From the IMG/VR virus record IMGVR_UViG_3300037493_001629, positions 1 to 20,641 of that record: a DNA stretch of 20,641 nt. One strand, written 5' to 3'. Shown here piece after piece: positions 14,821 through 20,641 of the stretch; position 1 is the stretch's first letter; each line of letters begins with the position of its first letter. Origin of the DNA: a virus. The position numbers were made by a program, and so were the translations under genes. The notes under the pieces were generated by a model. The model was not told the origin of the DNA. It did not search any database and was given only the letters and a program-made list of their open reading frames with translations.

Positions 14821-15954
14821 TCGTTTCTACCACCTAATCTTTTACAGGACGCTGTCGGAGCATTCTTCGGCAGCGATTACCTACGGGATTACACCCATGC
14901 TTCAAAGACGTTTAGGGCGGACAATTATAAGAACGCGCCTAAACATAAATTTCTCTTCCATGTTTACTTTGATGTGAACACTGAGGCTCTACCTAACTGC
15001 CCTAATCCTACTTGGGGACTATTGGTAAAATCAATCAAGTTACCGAGTTATACTTTTGCCACACATGAGATGAATCAGTATAACCGTAAGCGAATTGTGC
15101 AGACAAAGATCAAATACGACCCGATTGACATTGACTTCCATGATGATAATGGTGACATGATTCGTAAGTTGTGGTATAACTACTATACCTATTACTACAA
15201 AGATGCCACGCATATTCAAGGTGGAATGGGCGGGGCGTCGTCAAGTCAAATTCTACCAGGAACGACATACAATGAGCGAACTCAATATCAACCGTCAATA
15301 ACAGGATATGATGATTGGGGTTTCTCGGGAGAACCGTCTGCCCTTTCGGCAGGAACTAAAAAGCCGCCGTTCTTCAAGAACATTACAATCTTCGGAATGA
15401 ATCGTCATAAATTTTCTGCATATACTCTTATCAATCCGATAATTACTCGATTCGGGCATGACACATATTCGTATGCTGATTCTAGTGGTGTCATGGAAAA
15501 TAAAATGACCATTGACTACGAAACGGTTAAATATTACGACGGTGACATAGCCGGACAATCTCCTGATGCAATCGTAACCGGATTTGGTAATGTTGCCAAT
15601 TATGACCGCACAAAGAGTCCGATATCAATACCTGGATCACAGAGTTCTATTCTTGGTCCAAATGGTTTAGTGGATGGTGGCCTTGGTGTGCTAAACGATT
15701 TACAGAACGGAACATTCTCCTTGAACACTCTGAAAACTCTCGGAACTACGATAAAGACAGCATCATCTATGAATCTGAAACAAGCAATCATAGGCGAAGG
15801 AACCGCGCTGGCCACACAAGCATTAGTTGTCCAGGCAGGCAAAGTAGATATGAATAGAAACCTATTGGCAACATTCCCGAGTGCCCCAGGTGTTGCCGGA
15901 CAGCAACAAACTAATGTTGTTACGACCCCGGCACCAGTAATTACCATTACATAA
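14818..15954 (+). CDS. Second tail-tube-like protein
   Basis: 378 residues. After MSFLPPNLLQDAVGAFFGSDYL come strand patterns like gp19: HKFLFHVYFDVN, LLVKSIKLPSYTFATHEMNQ, TKIKYDPIDIDFHDD, then ITIFGMNRHKFSAYTLINPII and NKMTIDYETVKYYDG. In the T4 tail, several proteins share the tube fold (gp19, gp48, gp54, gp3); gp48 and gp54 start the tube at the baseplate. The size and the location beside gp19 suit such a tube initiator or adaptor, but a direct match to gp48 or gp54 is not clear. The C-terminal 110 residues (from about 260) are Ala/Gly/Thr-rich and unlike gp19. The start lies in a hairpin, which suggests expression well below that of gp19. Confidence 0.75.
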   Translation: MSFLPPNLLQDAVGAFFGSDYLRDYTHASKTFRADNYKNAPKHKFLFHVYFDVNTEALPNCPNPTWGLLVKSIKLPSYTFATHEMNQYNRKRIVQTKIKYDPIDIDFHDDNGDMIRKLWYNYYTYYYKDATHIQGGMGGASSSQILPGTTYNERTQYQPSITGYDDWGFSGEPSALSAGTKKPPFFKNITIFGMNRHKFSAYTLINPIITRFGHDTYSYADSSGVMENKMTIDYETVKYYDGDIAGQSPDAIVTGFGNVANYDRTKSPISIPGSQSSILGPNGLVDGGLGVLNDLQNGTFSLNTLKTLGTTIKTASSMNLKQAIIGEGTALATQALVVQAGKVDMNRNLLATFPSAPGVAGQQQTNVVTTPAPVITIT

Positions 15955-15956
15955 TC

Positions 15957-16316
15957 ATGGCAAAAATAATAGACTCCCGCAACACCATTGACAAAACAAT
16001 CAAAATATTTGATTCGTTCTATGCCTACAACTCCATTGTCAATGGCAATGAATTTGATATTGTCAATGGATACTTCACCTCAATTATACCGAGCAAAGGT
16101 ATCGCAGGTAACTTCACCGCAATGTTATTCAGAATCTCTCAGGAAACTGGTGTACCTGTTTTGGAACTTCTCGGGTATATCAAGGGCATCAATAAACTAC
16201 AGATGAATCAGGTTCTGGCGTATTACCTCAATAGTTTCAAATCAAAAACATCTCTATACGGTGTGGGTGTAATCCCGCAACCTAATCAACCTGTGGCGCG
16301 CAACATCGTCCTTTGA
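15957..16316 (+). CDS. Conserved protein of the T4-like late module, function unknown
   Basis: 119 residues, starting two bases after the previous stop with no visible Shine-Dalgarno, so probably translated by reinitiation. It is mostly helical, with KTIKIFDSFYAYNS, AGNFTAMLFRISQETGVPVLELL, KLQMNQVLAYYLNSFKSKTSLYG and a C-terminal tail IPQPNQPVARNIVL. I recall closely similar sequences in T4-like cyanophages beside virion genes, without an assigned role. Its position between a tube-like protein and gp4 suggests a role in virion assembly. There is no enzyme motif or membrane segment. Confidence 0.75.
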   Translation: MAKIIDSRNTIDKTIKIFDSFYAYNSIVNGNEFDIVNGYFTSIIPSKGIAGNFTAMLFRISQETGVPVLELLGYIKGINKLQMNQVLAYYLNSFKSKTSLYGVGVIPQPNQPVARNIVL

Positions 16317-16317
16317 T

Positions 16318-16761
16318 ATGCAAAGAGGTAAGTATGCTCAGGGCTTATTCACCCCCAAGAACCCTGAAAAATACATAGGCAAGGGAACGCCGAAGTATAG
16401 ATCAAGTTGGGAGATGGCCATGATGACCTTCTTTGACAACAATGATCACATACTACACTGGGCCAGCGAATCAATATCGGTTCCATATCGTCACCCATTC
16501 ACCGGTAAAATCTCCAACTACATTCCTGATTTCTTCTGTGTATATGTTGATAACAAGAATAAACAACATGCCGAAATCATTGAGGTGAAACCGAGGTCAC
16601 AAACTATTATGACTGAAGCCAGAAATAAAGGTGATCAGCAACAAGTCATCATCAATACTGCTAAATGGCAAGCCTGTCAGGCATATTGTAAACGAAATGG
16701 CTTCACCTTTCGCATTGTAAACGAGCAGGATTTGTTCGCAAACGGTAGAGGAAAAAGATAA
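16318..16761 (+). CDS. 4: Head completion protein (T4 gp4-like)
   Basis: 147 residues. The pattern YRSSWEMAMMTFFDNN, then W-x-S-E near residue 45, PYRHPFTGKISNYIPDFFCVY, and AEIIEVKPRS is the signature of the gp4 family, which has a TnsA/restriction-endonuclease-like core: E at the start helix, D in YIPDF, and E-V-K in the last strand. In T4, gp4 (with gp2) completes the packaged head and is needed before the tail joins. All three core acidic/basic residues are present, so nuclease-like activity is possible, although this is not demonstrated here. It starts one base after the previous stop without a Shine-Dalgarno. Its stop overlaps a late-promoter motif. Confidence 0.87.
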   Translation: MQRGKYAQGLFTPKNPEKYIGKGTPKYRSSWEMAMMTFFDNNDHILHWASESISVPYRHPFTGKISNYIPDFFCVYVDNKNKQHAEIIEVKPRSQTIMTEARNKGDQQQVIINTAKWQACQAYCKRNGFTFRIVNEQDLFANGRGKR

Positions 16762-16764
16762 ATA
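16757..16764 (+). promoter_or_regulatory. Late promoter at the end of gp4
   Basis: GATAAATA, overlapping the gp4 stop codon (16759-16761). It would give a leader of about 55 bases for the homing endonuclease at 16825, and read on into gp16. Confidence 0.6.
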
Positions 16765-16769
16765 GAAGT

Positions 16770-16820
16770 GTAGTTCGCGGGACGGGAACCCCCAACTACT
16801 CTAACGCCGGGGAGGGCTTC
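16770..16820 (+). other. GC-rich structured leader upstream of the HNH gene
   Basis: GTAGTT (16770-16775) pairs with AACTAC (16794-16799), and inside this GGG pairs with CCC. A second G-rich stretch (GGGGAGGG, 16809-16816) follows and could alternatively pair with the CCCCC at 16789-16793 or serve as a ribosome-binding site nine bases before the ATG. The segment is far more GC-rich than its surroundings. Its role is unknown; control of endonuclease translation is a guess. Confidence 0.45.
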
Positions 16821-16824
16821 AGCA

Positions 16825-17574
16825 ATGATATTTATCAATAACAAGTATACCAAATGGTATAACGCGATAATAACTCGCGCATCAACGCGAGAAAATTCTG
16901 GTTATACAGAGAAACATCACATTATACCGTTATCATTATCGGGTAACAATAAGAAGGATAATATAGTTATTCTAACACCCAGGGAACATTTTATATGCCA
17001 CTTACTTCTTACAAAAATGACAACTGGTAATGGTATTTACAAAATGAAATATGCGCTTTCTATGATAGTAAATATCAACCACATAGGAGGTGGAAGATAC
17101 ACACCAACGGGCCGTACCTATTCAATGGCCAAGCGATTACAAAAAGAAGCAATAATTGACTACTGGACAGAAGATAAAAGAAAAGCACATGCAGAGTTGG
17201 TTAGAAAAAAACAAAAACCTCGCTCTCAGGAAGGTAACGCAAGCATGATTCAATATCAAAAAACCAAGACTTGGACAGAGAAGGCTTTGCTCAACCGCAC
17301 TAATATTGTTAAAAAATCTGCGGAAGCTAGGACTGGGGTGCCGTTATCACCTGATCATAAAGCGAAGATAGCTGCCGCGGCCCATATGCGAAAATTGAAA
17401 TTTATTGATGAAAATATCTTATCAATTGAGTTAGCATTTGATTTAGAAAAAAATAAGGTGAATCGTAATCAGATTTCTAAACTAACTGGATTGTCATGGG
17501 ATAGAGTAGACTGGATACTATCGTCCAATAGAAACATTATTACCGAACATTTGAAACCGATAAATAGGGTATGA
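16825..17574 (+). CDS. HNH homing endonuclease with NUMOD3-like DNA-binding motif
   Basis: 249 residues. Near the N-terminus, TEKHHIIPLSLSGNNKKDNIVILTPREHFICHLLL (split by strand and loop) is a textbook HNH core, with paired histidines at about 32-33, asparagines in GNN...DN, and a final H in REHFICH. The segment TGVPLSPDHKAKIAAAAH (about 170-190) matches the NUMOD3 motif of phage homing endonucleases that bind DNA in tandem. A last helix-turn-helix-like part (NRNQISKLTGLSWDRVDWIL) may add recognition. It lies between gp4 and gp16, and its TGA overlaps the gp16 ATG. It is richer in A/T and Lys/Asn than the neighbours, which fits recent arrival. A late promoter precedes it. Confidence 0.88.
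   Translation: MIFINNKYTKWYNAIITRASTRENSGYTEKHHIIPLSLSGNNKKDNIVILTPREHFICHLLLTKMTTGNGIYKMKYALSMIVNINHIGGGRYTPTGRTYSMAKRLQKEAIIDYWTEDKRKAHAELVRKKQKPRSQEGNASMIQYQKTKTWTEKALLNRTNIVKKSAEARTGVPLSPDHKAKIAAAAHMRKLKFIDENILSIELAFDLEKNKVNRNQISKLTGLSWDRVDWILSSNRNIITEHLKPINRV
17559..17566 (+). promoter_or_regulatory. Late-promoter motif inside the end of the HNH gene, before gp16
   Basis: GATAAATA lies in the last codons of the HNH gene, only four bases from the gp16 ATG. A T4-spaced start would fall on or within the ATG. It may be the original gp16 control region retained at the insertion junction. Confidence 0.45.
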
Positions 17575-18044
17575 CTAAACGACTTGAAGAACTGTTCTCC
17601 CTTCCATCATCATCTGTAGAATCAGAGGTAGTTCCTGATGTTGCTACTTTGGTCACCATTGACACCCTTTCAAATCTGGAAAAAATTGAATCTGCTCTAC
17701 CTGCGGTCCGTGGGTTAGAGGCTGCTGATAGCGATATGGATGAGTTAGCTGACCTGGCCAAGAACTCATACAAAGACCTCATGGACCTCGGACTTCAAGT
17801 TGAAGCACGATTCTCCGCTGAGATTTTCAACTCAGCAGGAACCTTTTTAGGGCATGCCATCACTGCTAAAACAGCAAAACTGAACAAAAAACTCAAGATG
17901 ATTGAACTTCAACTGAAGAAGGCAGCACTTGACCAAAAGGTTTCCAGTAAGGTTGAAGAAATTGAATCAACACCATTAGGAGACGGAAAAACTCTGGATC
18001 GTAATGAACTTTTGAGAATTCTGTCTGCCAAAAATAATGAATAG
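17571..18044 (+). CDS. 16: Small terminase subunit (T4 gp16-like)
   Basis: 157 residues, against 164 in T4. The N-terminus (MTKRLEELFSLPSS) and an acidic linker are followed by MDELADLAKNSYKDLMDLG, then LQVEARFSAEIFNSAGTFLG and a long heptad-type helix (AKLNKKLKMIELQLKKAAL). This mirrors T4 gp16, where [35 protein letters not shown] and NREILKLHKDM occur in the same order. The small terminase forms a ring that binds DNA and stimulates the large terminase gp17 in DNA packaging. The large subunit is not in the window. The ATG overlaps the HNH stop (ATGA), so translation is probably coupled to the mobile gene, and there is no good Shine-Dalgarno beyond AGGG. Confidence 0.82.
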   Translation: MTKRLEELFSLPSSSVESEVVPDVATLVTIDTLSNLEKIESALPAVRGLEAADSDMDELADLAKNSYKDLMDLGLQVEARFSAEIFNSAGTFLGHAITAKTAKLNKKLKMIELQLKKAALDQKVSSKVEEIESTPLGDGKTLDRNELLRILSAKNNE

Positions 18045-18045
18045 T

Positions 18046-18053
18046 GATAAATA
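18046..18053 (+). promoter_or_regulatory. Late promoter for the gene at 18073
   Basis: GATAAATA, starting two bases after the gp16 stop. The predicted leader is about 14 bases and contains AGGA before the ATG at 18073. Confidence 0.7.
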
Positions 18054-18072
18054 CTTATATATAGGAACAAAC

Positions 18073-18687
18073 ATGATCAGCCTAAAACAATACATCGTGG
18101 AAAGCGTCAGGTCGTATAATTATACGATCAAGATCGCCGGAGATGTCGATAAGAACTTCATTGAGATGTTCAGATACAATCTGAATAAGTTCGATCCAAT
18201 CTCCATTGGTGATCCAACTACCACCCCGATTCAAAAGGATCCGTATGGTTTCCCGGGAGTGACAAATCAACCCGTGACAATTATCAAAGCCGAGTTCAGG
18301 TATCCTGCTACCGAGCCGATGATACAACAGATTGCCATGTTACTAGGACACAACATCAATCTGGTCAGAGTAGTCACATCTGACTTTGATGACAGCATCA
18401 ACTCTGAGGCAGAGGGATATGCAAATCAAGCAGATCACAATCCATTGTTGAACCATGCTGAGTTGGAAGACAGCGGCAAAGAGGCTTCAAAAGAATACGG
18501 AGATTCATATCTTAGTTCCATCAAGAAACAATCTGAAGGATCAAAGATTGACATTCCATATGCAGGTAAAAAGACACCAGATGCTTTTGATCCATTCAAA
18601 CAACCTGTAATGGACAAATTGGGCATTAATAGCCCGATGAGTAAGCATACACAACCAGCAAGGCCTGCGACAGGCGCATCCAAATAA
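18073..18687 (+). CDS. Putative virion (internal head?) protein with capsid-targeting-like N-terminus
   Basis: 204 residues from the ATG at 18073, which follows AGGA with good spacing; the ATG at 18037 overlaps gp16 and lies upstream of the predicted late start. The first residues (MISLKQYIVES) resemble the capsid-targeting sequence of T4 internal head proteins (MKTYQEFIAE), which ends at a prohead-protease site, (L/I)-x-E; here I-V-E. The body has YTIKIAGDVDKNFIEMF, PIQKDPYGFPGV and AEFRYPATEPMIQQIAMLLG, a pattern I recall from T4-like marine phages as an unassigned protein. The C-terminus (from about 135) is polar and disordered. Export to the prohead is inference from the N-terminus and late context. 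Confidence 0.72.
   Translation: MISLKQYIVESVRSYNYTIKIAGDVDKNFIEMFRYNLNKFDPISIGDPTTTPIQKDPYGFPGVTNQPVTIIKAEFRYPATEPMIQQIAMLLGHNINLVRVVTSDFDDSINSEAEGYANQADHNPLLNHAELEDSGKEASKEYGDSYLSSIKKQSEGSKIDIPYAGKKTPDAFDPFKQPVMDKLGINSPMSKHTQPARPATGASK
18112..18127. repeat. Perfect 16-bp palindrome inside a coding region
   Basis: TCGTATAATTATACGA is its own reverse complement and contains TATAAT on each strand. No -35 box lies at a proper distance on the plus strand. It encodes residues S-Y-N-Y-T of the gene at 18073. It may be chance or a protein-binding site. Confidence 0.4.
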
Positions 18688-18695
18688 GGAAATAT

Positions 18696-20641
18696 ATGAA
18701 CATTTTAGACATGATGAACAAACTAACTGCGCTTTCGCAACCTATCGTTGAAGCGAAAGAAGAAAAGACAACTCATAAGGGTGGTACTGCCACTACTGAT
18801 GAAAAAGGCACCAAGCACAAGGGCAAATACGGCACTGCATTTCAAGGTGACGAAGATAATGATAAGACGGATGACTACGGCAAGAAGAAGAAAGCAAAGC
18901 CAGCCGTTGCTGCTCCTGCTGCTGAAAAGCGTGGTCGTGGTCGTCCTAAGAAAGGCGCCGACATTGAAGGCAACGTGATGAAGCCTGACTTCTCGGCATT
19001 TGGTGCCAAGAAGGATGTCAAACTGAAGCCATGGGACAAGAAGAAAACAACGAAGCACTCGTTGAAAGACTGGATTGAGCATGCCGAAGCATCGTTGAAC
19101 GAAGGTGATCAGTATACAACTACTCCATTGCCAGGTGCCACTGCCATCAAGAATGCCCAAGGCAAGCAAGTCGCCACAGCGTCAACTCCTCAGGCGGCAG
19201 CAATGATGACCAAGGGTGACATTACCATTACTGATCCGACTAAGCAACTGAAAGAAGTTGAGAAGAATCACATGGGTGAAACACAATATCATGGTTACTA
19301 CAAATGGAAAGTGGCATGCCGTAAAGCAGGTGCAGTTGAGTTCGTAGGTGACCGCGACATTGACGAAGGACATGACTCCCGTGGTAAAGCAGTTGGCGAA
19401 TGGGACGGCGTAGTAGGTTCAGTGTACGGTGACGCACACAAGCAAAAACCTACTGTCGGACAAATGGCAGAGGCAAAGAAAGCAAGGCCAGACTTCCTCG
19501 ACAAAGACAAAGACGGCAACAAGAAAGAACCGTTCAAGAAGGCCGTGAAGGACTCCGGTAAGAAGGTTGAAGAAGCAAAGAAAGCAAAGCCAGACTTCCT
19601 TGACAAAGACAAAGACGGCAACAAGAAAGAACCGTTCAAGAAGGCTGTAAAAGATACAAAGAAGAAGCCAGTAGAAGAAGGCAAGATGAAGGACCTATCT
19701 ATGGACTTGGGTAACAAGAAAGATAGTTTACCTGATGCAGAATTCAAGAAGAAATACGGAAAGAGCAAGGCTGATATGACTAAGGACACAAAACAGGATC
19801 CGAAGAAGCCGGTGAGCAAGATCAAAGAGAGTATTCTCCGTGAATCTCACGACACAATGAAGCACATCATCAGCAAGTTCAAGCACGAAGTCAGAAACTT
19901 TGTAGCCGGAGAAGAATTAGATCAGGATCTGTATGATGCGCTGTATGATTACTATTGTGACATGGGCGAAATGCCTTATGGAACGATGAAGGCACGTGAC
20001 GGTGATCCATTCGAATGGGTAATGCAGAAATTTAACGACGATGTTCAAGACCACGATGTTCCTGTTGATGAATCAACCAACCCAATGATTGAGATTCCGG
20101 CGATTACCCGCAAGTATCAAGGTTCAAACGGAGAAAAACGTCATCCTATGACATTAGATCAAGTTGGTCGTAATGATAGTATGAGTCATCTGCCTAATCT
20201 CAAAGCAGCAGGTGATAGACTTGCCACCGCAAGCCCATGGGATGCTGCACCAGTTGCTAATGTTCAGTTTGAAGGATGGGCAAAAGAACTTGACAATCTG
20301 TTAGCAGAAGGTATGAATGTCACAGCAAACACCGGTCTCGGTGATGGACCCGACTCAGTTACTATTTCTGCAACTGACGAAGATGCACAACATCTGTTAG
20401 CAATCGTCAAGTCAGCTGGTCTCGGTATGTTTGCCGGTGACGCCCAAGCAGACCAAGAGGGTTCTCCACAGATGTCCATTCAGTCTCAGAATAATCCTGA
20501 AGCAGACATTGACGTAGTTGACGACCACGATGATATGCTCGGTCTCATTCGCAAGATGACCGGGCAAGGTGGTGGACAACCCGGCACTGCTGAAGTTGAA
20601 GTTGATGAAGGCGGATGCCAAGCATGTGAATCTGGCTCTTG
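18696..20641 (+). CDS. Large lysine-rich protein with AT-hook and repeats (3' end outside window)
   Basis: At least 648 residues; the frame is open to the last base. The ATG at 18696 follows AAGGA. The N-terminus (MNILDMMNKL...QPIVEA) carries an I-V-E/A prohead-protease-like site at residue 19. A basic region contains an AT-hook core (RGRGRPKK, 79-86), which binds the minor groove of A/T-rich DNA. Two 34-residue-spaced repeats (PDFLDKDKDGNKKEPFKKA at about 264-282 and 298-316) have a DxDxDG loop that could bind calcium. Further (L/I)-x-E-(G/S) sites occur at LNE 134, IDE 222, IKE 376, LRE 381 and LAE 536. The last part is acidic. A DNA-associated internal head or scaffold-type protein processed during maturation is inferred; no direct homologue is recognised. 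Confidence 0.8.
   Translation, partial: MNILDMMNKLTALSQPIVEAKEEKTTHKGGTATTDEKGTKHKGKYGTAFQGDEDNDKTDDYGKKKKAKPAVAAPAAEKRGRGRPKKGADIEGNVMKPDFSAFGAKKDVKLKPWDKKKTTKHSLKDWIEHAEASLNEGDQYTTTPLPGATAIKNAQGKQVATASTPQAAAMMTKGDITITDPTKQLKEVEKNHMGETQYHGYYKWKVACRKAGAVEFVGDRDIDEGHDSRGKAVGEWDGVVGSVYGDAHKQKPTVGQMAEAKKARPDFLDKDKDGNKKEPFKKAVKDSGKKVEEAKKAKPDFLDKDKDGNKKEPFKKAVKDTKKKPVEEGKMKDLSMDLGNKKDSLPDAEFKKKYGKSKADMTKDTKQDPKKPVSKIKESILRESHDTMKHIISKFKHEVRNFVAGEELDQDLYDALYDYYCDMGEMPYGTMKARDGDPFEWVMQKFNDDVQDHDVPVDESTNPMIEIPAITRKYQGSNGEKRHPMTLDQVGRNDSMSHLPNLKAAGDRLATASPWDAAPVANVQFEGWAKELDNLLAEGMNVTANTGLGDGPDSVTISATDEDAQHLLAIVKSAGLGMFAGDAQADQEGSPQMSIQSQNNPEADIDVVDDHDDMLGLIRKMTGQGGGQPGTAEVEVDEGGCQACESGS
19473..19652 (+). 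repeat. Tandem repeat, two copies with a 102-base period
   Basis: A near-identical block of about 78 bases starts at 19473 and again at 19575, with only a few changes, mostly silent. It encodes AKKA(R/K)PDFLDKDKDG and the following KEPFKKAVKD. The high DNA identity points to recent duplication. Confidence 0.85.

Noticed and set aside
16829-16836. GATAAATA on the minus strand at the HNH gene start as a late promoter
   Set aside because: No minus-strand gene lies downstream of it; probably a chance occurrence.
16762-17574. Group I intron around the HNH gene
   Set aside because: The HNH stop overlaps the gp16 start, so there is no room for a 3' intron half, and neither neighbour is split.
18112-18127. 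Promoter formed by the TATAAT within the palindrome
   Set aside because: There is no -35-like hexamer 16-18 bases upstream on the plus strand, and the site is inside a gene that has its own late promoter.
18723-19825. Long minus-strand open frames opposite the lysine-rich gene
   Set aside because: They are Ser/Phe/Leu-rich mirror frames of AAG/AAA and GAA codons with no start signals; the plus frame is open throughout and has AAGGA.

Overview
This window is a stretch of a tailed-phage genome (a contractile-tailed myovirus of the T4 superfamily, distant from T4 itself). The evidence is a set of recognisable T4-type virion genes: neck proteins gp13, gp14 and gp15, tail sheath gp18, tail tube gp19, a second tube-like protein, head-completion gp4 and small terminase gp16. 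They are accompanied by a T4 gp1-type nucleotide kinase, a MazG-like enzyme, a Nudix hydrolase and two HNH-type homing endonucleases. The host is not identifiable. Near-consensus sigma70 promoters before the non-structural genes point to a bacterium with ordinary housekeeping promoters. Gene packing is very tight, with many ATGA or TAATG overlaps; no tRNA, CRISPR array or insertion sequence was seen.

Layout. 1-1201 (+): the end of a glycine/threonine-rich virion protein, then a small one-TM protein. 1198-4722 (-): an inverted operon gp14 > gp15 > Nudix hydrolase, converging on a compact terminator at about 1200. 4748-7739 (+): an early-type accessory block of small unknown proteins, a 402-residue conserved unknown, a MazG-like protein and a 62-residue protein, served by four sigma70-like promoters. 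7756-10115 (+): gp13, an HNH homing endonuclease, then gp1 kinase with its own promoter. 10081-10422 (-): a zinc-ribbon/HNH-like protein. 10554-18044 (+): the main late block, gp18 (very large), gp19, tube-like protein, 119-residue unknown, gp4, HNH homing endonuclease, gp16. 18073-end (+): two proteins with N-termini resembling prohead-protease substrates; the second is lysine-rich, carries an AT-hook and internal repeats, and runs off the window.

Regulation can be read from the sequence. Early/middle-type genes have TTGACA-17-TATAAT promoters (4748, 5070, 5803, 7101, 9402). Virion genes are preceded by the octamer GATAAATA, matching the T4-type late promoter TATAAATA (4728 minus; 7756, 10493, 14136, 16757, 17559, 18046 plus). 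At 4722-4798 an early and a late promoter sit back to back. Several junctions carry strong hairpins, two with C(TTCG)G loops as in T4 mRNAs, and one hairpin masks the start codon of the gene after gp19.

No stretch above 300 bases lacks a gene; the largest gap (10423-10553) is the gp18 leader. Functional assignments come from recognising family features by eye, without database searches.
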